64,000 bases of DNA, from positions 61,653 to 125,652 of the forward strand of contig JANNES010000016.1 of assembly GCA_031378845.1 (NCBI GenBank), read 5' to 3'. The DNA is from JAJNPS01 sp031378845 (GTDB lineage Bacteria; Pseudomonadota; Alphaproteobacteria; Rhodobacterales; Rhodobacteraceae). How positions within the stretch are numbered: the stretch's first letter is position 1; each line of letters starts with the position of its first letter. Below are positions 26,680 through 35,002 of this stretch, piece after piece. The notes under the pieces are model-generated. The model was given only the letters and a program-made list of their open reading frames with translations, was not told the DNA's origin and ran no database searches. A program made the translations under genes and the position numbers.

Positions 26680-27093
26680 TCACAATGCGGTAAAGGTCAA
26701 TGCGCCGGCCGAAGCCAGCGTCATCTCGTAGGTTGCCTCGCCGTTATAGGTTCCCGCATACTCGATGGCGGTCAGCTGGAAGGCTCCCTGCACCACGCCA
26801 AAGCTGGGGATGATCACCTGAAAGTCCGGCACCTCGCCGTCAAAAAACACTTGCCGCGCCCGCGCGTCGGTCGCCGCATCCCGAAAGACGCCCGACCCGG
26901 TGATCGATGCTGATTTGACCCCCGCACCTGCCAACAACTCGCGCCAGCCACCCTGGCTTTCGAGGCTGGTAACATCGACGGTTTCCGCATTGAAACTGAT
27001 CCGCGTGGCGCGAAGCCCCGCAATCGTCTGGAACGTGCCGTCACCGATCATGTCAAGTTTGACAAGCAGGTCCTTGCCGCTCTGAACAGCCAT
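26680..27093 (-). CDS. GTA g9: major tail tube protein (TP901-1 family)
   Basis: 137 residues. Start VQSGKDLLVKLDMIGDGTFQTIAG and the later NAETVDVTSLESQGGWRELLAGAG match the TP901-1-type major tail protein, which stacks as rings to form the tube. A ribosome site GGAG lies about 10 bases before the ATG. The 80-base gap to g8 upstream contains a short dyad (AATTGT...ACAATT) of unknown use. Confidence 0.93.
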   Translation of the reverse strand: MAVQSGKDLLVKLDMIGDGTFQTIAGLRATRISFNAETVDVTSLESQGGWRELLAGAGVKSASITGSGVFRDAATDARARQVFFDGEVPDFQVIIPSFGVVQGAFQLTAIEYAGTYNGEATYEMTLASAGALTFTAL

Positions 27094-27173
27094 ACCATTT
27101 CTCCGATCTTTTCAACTATTGCGCCGCAAATGCGGGCAGTGACGGGACGAATTGTCCGATTAGTACAATTGAT

Positions 27174-27572
27174 CTACAGTTCCAGCCGAGCCGAAAAGGT
27201 CAGGTCCACACGCCGGACTTCGCCTTGATCGATCCGCGATGCGCGGGCGCGCTGAAACAGCAGATGGACCAGCCGCCCTCGCGCCAAGACCAGTGTTGCC
27301 CCAACCAAGGCGTCCGATACCGCGACGGCAACGGTCTTTGCCGCCTGAAACCCGGAACCGTCTGAGATGACCGAAACCGTAAACCTGTGCTCAGCGCCGG
27401 GGCCACTTTTGTCCGAGACGTCACGAACCTCTTCTGGTCCGATCAAGACAAACGTTCCCACCCCCACCCCGGGTGGCAAAGCATCATGGATTGGCACACC
27501 CGCGAGCGGCGTCGCCGCGGTCAGGCGCTGATAGATCGCCGATTGAAGTGCGGCTGCTCCTGCATAGCTCAT
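27174..27572 (-). CDS. GTA g8: tail terminator protein (DUF3168)
   Basis: 132 residues. DUF3168 pattern: ALQSAIYQRLTAATPLAGVPIHD, VLIGPEEVRD, EHRFTVSVISDGSGFQAAK and the C-terminal VDLTFSARLEL. In R. capsulatus the protein caps the tail tube where it meets the head connector. Overlaps g7 by four bases. Confidence 0.9.
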   Translation of the reverse strand: MSYAGAAALQSAIYQRLTAATPLAGVPIHDALPPGVGVGTFVLIGPEEVRDVSDKSGPGAEHRFTVSVISDGSGFQAAKTVAVAVSDALVGATLVLARGRLVHLLFQRARASRIDQGEVRRVDLTFSARLEL

Positions 27573-27907
27573 GCCGGCTCCTCCTCACGTGCAAAGCAGA
27601 CAAGGTGACGCGCATCGCCATCGCGCTCGGTGACCGCAAGGATCCGAAAGACCCGCGCGCCTTCACGCAACCGTTGCTCCGGTACCGGCCGCGACGGCGC
27701 CCCGAACGGGGCAGCGCGAACGGTGATGCGGTAGGGCACGGTCGACAGGACGACATCTTCGCCGGCGGTATCGCGACCCGACCCCGGCAAAATCTCCGCC
27801 CAAAGCGTGCCAAGAATCATCCATGACTTGGCATAGCCCCCCGCATCGTCTGCAACCGTCATCGGCCCTTCCAAGGTCAGGGCGCGGTTTAGTTCCGGCA
27901 ACTTCAT
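27569..27907 (-). CDS. GTA g7: head-tail stopper / closure protein
   Basis: 112 residues. Matches the phage head-closure (SPP1 gp16-like) family: LNRALTLEGPMTVADDAGGY, ILGTLWAEILPGSGRD, PYRITVRA and the late RVFRILAVTERD. It forms the ring closing the connector after DNA packaging. Overlaps g8 and g6 by four bases. Confidence 0.9.
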   Translation of the reverse strand: MKLPELNRALTLEGPMTVADDAGGYAKSWMILGTLWAEILPGSGRDTAGEDVVLSTVPYRITVRAAPFGAPSRPVPEQRLREGARVFRILAVTERDGDARHLVCFAREEEPA

Positions 27908-28503
27908 GATGCCCCCCCGCCCAGCACACGCACGGTACGCCAGCGGTCAATCAGCGTCAGCACCGCCATCGGCAACCCTGCTTCGCGGATACCGCCATCG
28001 TGTCGGTGCTCATAGTATTCGGCTGCCAGCAGCAGAACCGCTTGTCCCAGATCCGCTGGAATCTCGGCCCAGACGCTGCCAAACCCGGCGTCAAAGATGA
28101 TCTCGACGCGCCCTTCGCTTGGAATGGTCGGCAGCGATGTACCAAAGCCCGTCACTTTGGGCCTGTGTGTATCGGGCACCAACCGGTAGGACTGCGATGG
28201 GACGACGATGCTCCCGCCCAGCCCGTCATAAACAGTGACGCTGATCAGCTGTGTCACCGGCGCGATCGGCAAGGCTTGCTCCTGTCGCTGGCGCCAATCT
28301 TCCAATCGCCACAGGAATCGCCGCGCAATCAGCGCTTTTCCGATCCGGCCCTCGATGGTGGCCAGTGCCGCCCGCAGATAGCTTTCGATCAATGCATCTT
28401 GCAACGTGTCATCGGCAAAACCCGTCCCAAGACGCAGATGGTCTTTCAGCTGCTGCACCGGCAAGGCCAATGCTGGAACTGTCGTCTGCTCGATCAGTAT
28501 CAT
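27904..28503 (-). CDS. GTA g6: head-tail connector (adaptor) protein
   Basis: 199 residues. Opening VPALALPVQQLKDHLRLGTGF and SYLRAALATIEGRIGKAL, then beta-strand region and the C-terminal helix with VLLLAAEYYEHRHDGG, as in the gp6-like connector family of HK97-type heads. The ATG has GGAG seven bases ahead. 157 bases lie between this gene and the capsid gene, holding a strong hairpin just after the capsid stop. Confidence 0.92.
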   Translation of the reverse strand: MILIEQTTVPALALPVQQLKDHLRLGTGFADDTLQDALIESYLRAALATIEGRIGKALIARRFLWRLEDWRQRQEQALPIAPVTQLISVTVYDGLGGSIVVPSQSYRLVPDTHRPKVTGFGTSLPTIPSEGRVEIIFDAGFGSVWAEIPADLGQAVLLLAAEYYEHRHDGGIREAGLPMAVLTLIDRWRTVRVLGGGAS

Positions 28504-28620
28504 CTTAACGCTCCGATCTCTCGAAAGCTCCCAAGTTCCACAAAATGGACGCGCACCCCATGCCGCTCGGACGGGGGGGAGCAGCTAGACGGCACGGTCA
28601 TTCCGGCGCGCGTCCATCCA

Positions 28621-28644
28621 CCGGTCCCCAGTGACGGGGACCGG
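28621..28644 (-). terminator. Strong hairpin just after the GTA capsid gene
   Basis: CCGGTCCCC, 6-base loop, GGGGACCGG: a perfect 9-bp stem beginning 17 bases after the capsid stop, inside the GTA operon. No T-tract follows on the coding strand, so it more likely stabilises the capsid message or attenuates read-through than ends transcription outright. Confidence 0.55.
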
Positions 28645-28660
28645 ATAGCTCTGACAAAGG

Positions 28661-29857
28661 TCAGGTAAGGGCGAACTTCAGCAGCTTGATTGCCGCATAG
28701 TCCGTGACATCCCCGCCGACGCGCTTGTTGGCAAAGAACAACACGTTCGGTTTGGCCGAGAAGGGGTCGCGCAAGATGCGAATGTCCGGGCGCTCGGCGA
28801 TGGTGTAGCCGGCCACAAAGTCACCAAACGCGATGGCGTGCGCATTGGCCGCGATGTCCGGCATGTCCTCGCTGATCAGCACAGGATAGCCCATCAGACG
28901 TGCAGGCTCACCGGCCTGAAGGCTGTCACCCCACATGAAGCGACCGTCTGCATCCTTCATCTTGCGGACCGCACCCGCCGTCTTGGAGTTCATCACGAAC
29001 GTCGCATTCGCACGGTAGTCCGCTGCCAGCGCATAGACGAGGTTGACGATGGTATCCGCCGCATTGGTCGTGGGGAAGTCGGCCGCCGCACCTGACGGCA
29101 CGTAACCGATGTTGCCCCAGGTCCAGCTTGCATTCGTCACTTTGGTCGGCAGCAAAAAGCCCTTGGGCTTGTCGATGCCGTCTCCATTGACGAAGGCCGC
29201 AGCCTCCGCCCGGATGAACCGCGTCGCAATCTTGCTCGACAGCCAGCCCTCGACGTCAAATGCGCTGTCGTCCAGCAGACGCTGGCTGGCCTTCGGCATC
29301 GCCGACAGTTCGTGCAGCTTGATCGAGATGCGCTCGATGATCGGTGTGCCGGTTTCTGCCTGCGCGCCGGTTTCCGTAGCCCAGCCGGAGCCGACCTCGG
29401 AGCGGTCGATCAGCACGTCATAGCTCGTCGCATCGACGTTCACGACGCTAGAGATCGCCCGCAGCGACGAGGTCGATACCAGCATCGAGCGGATCGTGTC
29501 AGCAGTCTGCGGGTCCACCAGATAGCCGCCGTCCGCTGCAATTCCGCTCGACAGCGCCTTGCCCTCCAGGACAAGACCGCGCAAGCCATCATCATCACCC
29601 GAACGCAGATAAGCGTTAAAGGCCTTCTTGTGCGGGGCTTCGGTTTCGGCATGGGCCGAAAGCGTCGGGCGTCCGTAGGTGGTCATCTTGCGGTCCAGCA
29701 TGTTCAGTCGCTCTTCTTGTTGTTGCAACGATGTCTTCACTTCGGCTTGAAAGCCGTTCAGTTCCTTCAAAAATCCGGACATGGCGGATTTCACTTCCGC
29801 CCGCGGATCTGGGGACGAAGACGTAGCGTCCCGCCCCCGAGCCTCTTTCTCGGTCAT
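28661..29857 (-). CDS. GTA g5: major capsid protein, HK97 fold
   Basis: 398 residues. Residues about 1-100 form a charged, coiled-coil delta domain (MSGFLKELNGFQAEVKT, QQQEERLNMLDRKM) that serves as an internal scaffold and is removed by the g4 protease. The HK97-type shell domain follows (GYLVDPQTADTIRSML, AFVNGDGIDKPKGFL, FVMNSKTAGAVRKMKDADGRF, GYPVLISEDMPDIA). It builds the T=3-like oblate head described for GTA particles. Flanked by protease upstream and a hairpin downstream. Confidence 0.96.
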   Translation of the reverse strand: MTEKEARGRDATSSSPDPRAEVKSAMSGFLKELNGFQAEVKTSLQQQEERLNMLDRKMTTYGRPTLSAHAETEAPHKKAFNAYLRSGDDDGLRGLVLEGKALSSGIAADGGYLVDPQTADTIRSMLVSTSSLRAISSVVNVDATSYDVLIDRSEVGSGWATETGAQAETGTPIIERISIKLHELSAMPKASQRLLDDSAFDVEGWLSSKIATRFIRAEAAAFVNGDGIDKPKGFLLPTKVTNASWTWGNIGYVPSGAAADFPTTNAADTIVNLVYALAADYRANATFVMNSKTAGAVRKMKDADGRFMWGDSLQAGEPARLMGYPVLISEDMPDIAANAHAIAFGDFVAGYTIAERPDIRILRDPFSAKPNVLFFANKRVGGDVTDYAAIKLLKFALT

Positions 29858-29898
29858 CGCGATGTTTCCTTAAGGTTGGTCGTGAAAGGGCCGCGGCG

Positions 29899-30459
29899 TT
29901 ACCGTTCGGCCAGGCTCCGGCGGGCGTCGTCGATAATCTCCGCCATGTCGCGCCAAGTCTCGGCAAGGGCGTCGGTTTTTGCCGCTACCCGTGCCTCTGC
30001 AAGCATGGGAAAGGTCACAAGCGACACTTCCCAAAGCTCCAGTTCCGAAAGGACTCGCTGGCCCTTTGCATCACGCTCGGCCCGCAAGGTGCGATAACCG
30101 ATCGACAGCCCGTCAATTGCGCCCGCCGCCAGCAACGCCGCAGCCTCGCGCCCGCGTTCGACTTCGGGCAGGATGCGCCCTTTGACCCAAAGGCCAGTTG
30201 CATCCTCGCGGACCTCTTCCCAGACGCCAATGGGCTGTGCGGGATCGTGCTGCCAAAGCATCTTGACGCGCCGGCCCGCCGCAGCGAGCGCCTTCAGGCT
30301 TGTCGCATAGGCCCCCGACTGCACGATATCGCCGCTTTGATCACGTCGTCCGAACAGCGACGCATAGCCCTCCAGGACGGTTCCGTCGCGGACGACGAGC
30401 CCCGTTTCGGGCTTTTGGAACTTTCGTTCCGGCGCCCCCCAGTCCTTCATGTCGGTCAT
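29899..30459 (-). CDS. GTA g4: HK97-family prohead protease
   Basis: 186 residues. Herpesvirus-assemblin-type serine protease fold: LEGYASLFGRRDQSGDIVQ, KMLWQHDPAQPIGVWEE with the catalytic His, and IDGLSIGYRTLRAE with the catalytic Ser. It trims the capsid delta domain in the prohead. The C-terminal helical tail (ARVAAKTDALAETW) is a usual scaffold-like addition. A second ATG three codons in is possible. It ends 41 bases before the capsid gene. Confidence 0.94.
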   Translation of the reverse strand: MTDMKDWGAPERKFQKPETGLVVRDGTVLEGYASLFGRRDQSGDIVQSGAYATSLKALAAAGRRVKMLWQHDPAQPIGVWEEVREDATGLWVKGRILPEVERGREAAALLAAGAIDGLSIGYRTLRAERDAKGQRVLSELELWEVSLVTFPMLAEARVAAKTDALAETWRDMAEIIDDARRSLAER

Positions 30460-30462
30460 CTT

Positions 30463-30708
30463 TCACCTCATCGCCGCTTGGATTATTGCCTCGGCACCTT
30501 GCGTCAGCAGAAACGCAGCTACCCCGTAAACCCCCAGCCAGATGCGTTTTTCCAGCCGCTCAAGCGCTGCGTCGATCAACGTCAGCCGGTATTCGAGCGC
30601 GCTCCAGCGTTCTTGCATGACCCGTTCATTCGCTTCGATCCGCGCTGTTGCCGCATCAAAACTGTCGTAGAGAAACCGCGACCCGGCACCGTCGCGCGGC
30701 GCCGTCAT
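30463..30708 (-). CDS. GTA g3.5: small head-formation protein with one membrane-like segment
   Basis: 81 residues. It has a helical charged N-terminal part (SFDAATARIEANERVMQERW), then RLTLIDAALERLEKRI and a hydrophobic stretch (IWLGVYGVAAFLLTQGAEAII). This is the pattern of the small gene between portal and protease in R. capsulatus-type GTAs (rcc01685), reported as needed for head formation. It overlaps the portal gene by four bases and ends three bases before g4. Confidence 0.87.
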   Translation of the reverse strand: MTAPRDGAGSRFLYDSFDAATARIEANERVMQERWSALEYRLTLIDAALERLEKRIWLGVYGVAAFLLTQGAEAIIQAAMR

Positions 30709-31880
30709 TCTTCCTCTGCAAGGCGCGGCAGACCCAGCAGCATCCGTTTTTCCGACTGCGTCAGAAACTCAGCAGCCCCGATCCGAGCCCATTGCTGGTC
30801 ACGCTCTTGCGCCAATGCCGGGATCTGGTCCAGATCGATCCGAAGTTCCGCCGCATGATCGGCAAAAGACGCCATCCAGTAAGACAGATCGGCAAGAACT
30901 TTGGTGGCAAGCGGCAAGACCGTCAGCCGGTAGAACGCCCGGTTCGCCTCTTGGTAATTGGCGTAAGTCGCGTCCCCCGGAATGCCCATCAACATCGGCG
31001 GCACGCCGAAAGCGATGGCAATCTCGCGCGAGGCTGACTCTTTGGTCTTCTGGAACTCCATGTCGGAAGGGCTGAACCCCATGGGCTTCCAATCCAGCCC
31101 CCCCTCCAGCAGCATCGGACGACCCGCATTGCGCGCACCTTGATGATGCGCCTCCATCTCGGAAACCAGGCGGTCGTACTGATCCGAACTCAGCGCCCCC
31201 TGGCCGTCCGCGCCCTTGAACACGATGGCCCCCGAGGGGCGGGCGGCGTTGTCGAGCAGCGCCTTTGACCATGCACTTGCCGAACCATGCACATCCAACG
31301 CTACCGCCGCCGCCTGCAAAGGCGAGAACCCATAGTGGTCGTCTTGCGGATGAAAGCTCTTCAAATGGCAGATCGGTTGCACCGGTGCCGTCATGTCGAA
31401 CCGGTGTTTGCGCCCCGCCACTGTGTATTCGTAGGCAACAGGCCAGCCATCTGTGCCCGGAACCACGTTGATGCGGTCCGACCGCAGCACATGCAGCTCT
31501 CCCGGCAACGCCCCGGCACCCGGCACCGCCTCGACATAGGCATTGCCCGCCAGCAGCAGATATCCATACAATGCCTCGAACAGTTCGGCCCGCCCCTGTG
31601 CTGCGTTCGGCCGTTGAATCAAGTCCAACAGCGGATGCGTCTCATAGCGCCGCGCCGTATCTTGGCAGATCAGCGGCAGCGCAGCCGCAGCCTCGGCGAT
31701 CATCTTGACCGCCCGAAATCCGACAGGATTGCCCAAGAAACCCGTTTTGGTCAGCGACACCGTGTCCCTTGGGCTCCAGGCGACGCGGCCCGAACTGCCC
31801 CATGCAACAACCCGGCCGGTGGCCGAGGCTTTTTGTTCGGGCACGGGCTGTTCCGCACGCCGCAAGAAATCAAACACCAT
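30705..31880 (-). CDS. GTA g3: portal protein
   Basis: 391 residues from ATG at 31880 (MVFDFLRRAEQ), which has GGGAG 9 bases upstream. A longer form from 31910 is possible but lacks a site. Portal-family segments: GNPVGFRAVKMIAEAAAALPL, YLLLAGNAYVEAVPGAG, FHPQDDHYGFSPLQAAAVAL, REIAIAFGVPPMLMGIPGDATYAN. It forms the dodecameric vertex ring through which DNA is packed. 119 bases separate it from the terminase stop, without a recognisable gene. Confidence 0.95.
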   Translation of the reverse strand: MVFDFLRRAEQPVPEQKASATGRVVAWGSSGRVAWSPRDTVSLTKTGFLGNPVGFRAVKMIAEAAAALPLICQDTARRYETHPLLDLIQRPNAAQGRAELFEALYGYLLLAGNAYVEAVPGAGALPGELHVLRSDRINVVPGTDGWPVAYEYTVAGRKHRFDMTAPVQPICHLKSFHPQDDHYGFSPLQAAAVALDVHGSASAWSKALLDNAARPSGAIVFKGADGQGALSSDQYDRLVSEMEAHHQGARNAGRPMLLEGGLDWKPMGFSPSDMEFQKTKESASREIAIAFGVPPMLMGIPGDATYANYQEANRAFYRLTVLPLATKVLADLSYWMASFADHAAELRIDLDQIPALAQERDQQWARIGAAEFLTQSEKRMLLGLPRLAEEE

Positions 31881-31999
31881 TTCGGATCGCTCCCATTTGT
31901 GCCAGGTCAAACCCCAAGCCTTTGCCGCCCCGCGCCCCCGGGGGCGCGGATAGCTGGTCGATTGTTGTCATGCCGTGTCGGCTTGGCGGGTCACCCCGC

Positions 32000-33346
32000 T
32001 CAGTATAGGCCCCGCATCTGCGGATTGCGGAACGCCTCGGCCGGGGCGACCATCAACTCGGTCAACGCCCAGACCAGCGCATCCATCCGGTCCGGACTGC
32101 CCTTGCCGCGAAACCCGCCCGCCGTCATCTGGCACATCTGTTCTTCAAGCTTTTGCAAGCCCCGCACATGTGCGACACGGCCCTGCTCATAAAGCGCGGC
32201 CACAGGTTCTGCCCGGATGGCCTTGTTCTTGGTCGCCGTGACGCGCTTGTAGGGGACCAGCGCATCCACGGTCCGCAGCACGCTTTCCACCAGATCCCCC
32301 CCTTGGTTCACCTCGGCGACCAATCGGTCGGCCTTGTGGCGCTCCATTGCCGCGATGGCCGTGCGTGCCCACTGATCCGCCGAAACGCCTTGCACAGAGG
32401 CATCTTCGAGGACCACCGCGCGCCAATTCTGCGGCGCTCCTTCGGTGATCGCACCGACCACCACGATCCCACAGGTGTCAGACGATTTCGTCGACGTCAC
32501 CGGCGGGTCGATCGCCACGACAATCCGGCTCATCTGCGGCATCGTCTCGATCCTGCAGGCCTCAATCTGCTCAGAGGTCCACAGGGCGCCTTGCACATCC
32601 TCGATCAGCAAACCTTCCAGTTCTTGCTGACCTTGCCGCGTGCCGCCATAGCGGGTCTGAACTTCGGTCAGGAACGATGCCGCAAGATAGGCCCGGTTCG
32701 CCTCGGTCGGGGCGTGGGTGATGACGGTTGAGGGGTTCTTGAGGATCGCCTTCAACACAGCCACATTTTTCGGCGTCGTCGTTACCACCTGACGCGGATG
32801 ATCCCCCAGACGCAGCGCAAACTGCAACATGTCCCAGGCTTCCTCGGCGCGCTTCCACTTGGCCAACTCATCAACCCAGGCCGCATCGAATTGCGGCCCG
32901 CGCAGGCTTTCCGGCTCATGGGCCGAGTAGACTTGCGCGACTGCACCGTTTGGCCAGACCAGCCGCTTGCGCGTGGCTTCCCACGTCGGCATCCGGTCCG
33001 GTGGCGAACAGGCCAGTATCCCGCTGTCCCCGAACACCATGACCTCGCGTACCTGCTCAATCGTCTCACCGACCAGCGCGACGCGCTTGGACCGGCCGGG
33101 ATCGATGGGCCGCGCGCCTTCAACCTCGGCCCGTACCCATTCCGCTCCGGCGCGCGTCTTGCCTGCGCCGCGCCCCCCCATGATCACCCACGATTTCCAC
33201 ACACCTTGTGGCGGCAATTGATGGGGGAGCGCCCAGAACTCGAACATCCACGGCAGCGACAACAGCGCGTTGTCGCCCAGATCCGATAGAAACGCATCGA
33301 CCTCATCCTGCGTCGCGGAGGCTAGCCAGGCGGCGCCCGATTTCAT
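32000..33346 (-). CDS. GTA g2: large terminase subunit (TerL)
   Basis: 448 residues from the ATG at 33346 (MKSGAAWLAS), which fits the start of relatives. An upstream ATG at 33430 would add 28 residues and deepen overlap with g1. Walker A is GGRGAGKT (about 57-64), Walker B lies in FDAAWVDELAKW, and the RNase H-like nuclease domain starts near VVAIDPPVTS with acidic residues for metal binding. It pumps DNA into heads and cuts it without sequence preference in GTAs. It overlaps g1 by 44 bases. Confidence 0.94.
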   Translation of the reverse strand: MKSGAAWLASATQDEVDAFLSDLGDNALLSLPWMFEFWALPHQLPPQGVWKSWVIMGGRGAGKTRAGAEWVRAEVEGARPIDPGRSKRVALVGETIEQVREVMVFGDSGILACSPPDRMPTWEATRKRLVWPNGAVAQVYSAHEPESLRGPQFDAAWVDELAKWKRAEEAWDMLQFALRLGDHPRQVVTTTPKNVAVLKAILKNPSTVITHAPTEANRAYLAASFLTEVQTRYGGTRQGQQELEGLLIEDVQGALWTSEQIEACRIETMPQMSRIVVAIDPPVTSTKSSDTCGIVVVGAITEGAPQNWRAVVLEDASVQGVSADQWARTAIAAMERHKADRLVAEVNQGGDLVESVLRTVDALVPYKRVTATKNKAIRAEPVAALYEQGRVAHVRGLQKLEEQMCQMTAGGFRGKGSPDRMDALVWALTELMVAPAEAFRNPQMRGLY

Positions 33347-33620
33347 CCCGCGCGGCGTCAAAGTCGAGCGCTTGGGCTCCGACGGCCCCAGTAACTTGTC
33401 TGCGGAGTTTTTCAACTCTGGTCCTTTCATCCATGACCATCTCGAAGGCGGTCTTCAGATCCTTGACGGCCTGGGTCGCGGCCTTGGCATCCCCAAACGC
33501 GCCCGCCTTGATACTGCGGACCGCGCGGACCAACTCCTCTGCCGTTTCGCGAAACAGCCCTTCCGTTTCCGCCAGCAGATCAACTGGCGAAACCTCTCCT
33601 TCGGAGAATTTGATTGTCAT
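33303..33620 (-). CDS. GTA g1: small terminase subunit (TerS)
   Basis: 105 residues, all helical: SPVDLLAETEGLFRETAEEL, DAKAATQAVKDLKTAFEMV and DERTRVEKLRRQV. It matches the R. capsulatus g1 protein, shown to act as a small terminase that lacks the specific DNA-recognition domain. This lack explains random packaging of host DNA. It is the first gene of the GTA operon and overlaps g2. The promoter must lie in 33621-33823. Confidence 0.88.
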   Translation of the reverse strand: MTIKFSEGEVSPVDLLAETEGLFRETAEELVRAVRSIKAGAFGDAKAATQAVKDLKTAFEMVMDERTRVEKLRRQVTGAVGAQALDFDAARDEIGRRLASLRDAG

Positions 33621-33823
33621 ATGTAGCTCGCACCCGCCTCATGCTGCCCGCACGAGAGAAATGAAAATGCGGCACCGGGGTCACCCCCAGGCCGCTCGCC
33701 CACTTCTTCTAGCATGCCACAATCTATAGGTTGGAGCGGACGCAGAGTCAAGATAAAAACTCAACGTGATCAATGCCTTGCTGTGCGGCGCGTTAACCGC
33801 TTGTTAACCCTCGTGCCCCGGCG
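33621..33823 (-). promoter_or_regulatory. GTA promoter region between g1 and mltG
   Basis: 203 bases without a gene, upstream of the first GTA gene and after the mltG stop. The part near g1 is moderately GC-rich, while the part near 33730-33770 is AT-rich (AAGATAAAAACTCAA), suitable for a promoter read leftwards. A CtrA-type box lies at its far end. In R. capsulatus this promoter is controlled by GafA and indirectly by CtrA. No GafA site can be named from sequence alone. Confidence 0.5.
33793..33807 (-). promoter_or_regulatory. CtrA-type binding site TTAA-N7-TTAA
   Basis: TTAACCGCTTGTTAA matches the full CtrA consensus (TTAA, 7-base spacer, TTAA) exactly. It lies about 173 bases upstream of the g1 start and 17 bases after the mltG stop, so GTA is the only gene it can precede on this strand. 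CtrA is a known regulator of GTA production in Rhodobacterales. Use at this site is inferred. Confidence 0.6.
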
Positions 33824-35002
33824 TCACTCGCCCTGAACGCCAGTGGCGCCCTCTTCGCCACGCGCCGCCTCTATGGCACGCCACTTGGCGACATTCTCGT
33901 TATGCGCCTCAAGCGTTTCTGCAAAAGCATGCCCCCCGGTGCCGTCAGCCACAAAGAACAGATACTTCGTCGCATCCGGGTTCAGCGCCGCCTCGATCGA
34001 CAACTGGCCCGGATTGGCAATCGGTGTCGGTGGCAATCCGTCCACGACATAGGTGTTCCAAGGTGTCTCGCGGCGCAACTCGCTTTGCCGCAAGCCGCGC
34101 CCAAGAACGCCCTCACCCTTGGTAATCCCGTAGATCACCGTCGGGTCGGTCTGCAGCCGCATGTTTTGCCGCAACCGATTGACAAAGACACTGGCCACTT
34201 GCGGGCGTTCCTCAGGAATGCCGGTTTCCTTTTCCACGATGGAGGCCATCACCAGCGCCTCTTCAGGCGTCGCATAGGGCAAGCCCTCGGCGCGTTCGGC
34301 CCACGCAGTGGCAAGTACCGTGCCCTGCCGCTCGGTCATCTGGGCAATCAGCGCCGCACGGTCGGAGCCACGATCCACTTCGTAGCTGTCCGGCGAAAGA
34401 CTGCCTTCGGGCGGAAGGGCTTCGACAACGCCTTCCAGAAAATCGGCCCGTTTCAGCGCATCGACAACCTGCCAGCTGGTCACACCCTCGGCCAAGGTCA
34501 CGCGCCAGCGCAGGTCTGGCTCTTCGATGACATCAAGATACTCGGCCGGCACTGCATCTGCGGCGGGGTCGAACTTCACGACCTCGGTGTAGCGATTTGA
34601 TGCGGGATCAAGCTCGCGCAGGACGACATCCGCCGCAGCGATGCCAATCCTGAAATTGACCTCGCGCCCGCATGTCGACTGCCCCGAGGTTGTCAGCACA
34701 TCCACGATCTGCGCCATCGATGACCGCGATGCCAGACGATAGGATCCAAACTTCAACCCATCCGACTTGTCCGAATAATCTGCCCCGATGCGAAAAATGC
34801 GCGCATCCGAAACCGCCCCTTGAGTTTCCAGCGCTCTGCTGACCGCGCTCAGCGTATCCCCTCGCTCAACGCGAAAGCAGATCGGTTTTGCCAAAGGCCC
34901 TTCGCCAGCGTACTGCTCGCGCCCCCAGGCAAGAATCCCGGCCGCAACCACCAGCATGACGATGAACAGCGTCAGCGCGTTAGAGGCGATAGAGCGCCAC
35001 AT
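33824..35002 (-). CDS. mltG: Endolytic murein transglycosylase MltG
   Basis: 392 residues. One N-terminal membrane anchor (residues about 8-26) then a LysM-like segment (RVERGDTLSAVSRALETQG) and the YceG domain with catalytic Glu in MASIVEKETGI (about 255) followed by RLRQNMRLQTDPTVIYG. It cuts nascent glycan strands in the periplasm and sets their length. Its start overlaps the fabF stop by one base (TGATG). The C-terminal tail is charged and probably disordered. mltG next to fabF and before the GTA is a common Rhodobacterales arrangement. Confidence 0.95.
   Translation of the reverse strand: MWRSIASNALTLFIVMLVVAAGILAWGREQYAGEGPLAKPICFRVERGDTLSAVSRALETQGAVSDARIFRIGADYSDKSDGLKFGSYRLASRSSMAQIVDVLTTSGQSTCGREVNFRIGIAAADVVLRELDPASNRYTEVVKFDPAADAVPAEYLDVIEEPDLRWRVTLAEGVTSWQVVDALKRADFLEGVVEALPPEGSLSPDSYEVDRGSDRAALIAQMTERQGTVLATAWAERAEGLPYATPEEALVMASIVEKETGIPEERPQVASVFVNRLRQNMRLQTDPTVIYGITKGEGVLGRGLRQSELRRETPWNTYVVDGLPPTPIANPGQLSIEAALNPDATKYLFFVADGTGGHAFAETLEAHNENVAKWRAIEAARGEEGATGVQGE

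Noticed and set aside
19613..33620. Ordinary prophage
   Set aside because: Phage-like structural genes are in GTA order and size, TerS is of the g1 type, and integrase, repressor, replication and lysis genes are absent. No att repeats were seen at the borders.
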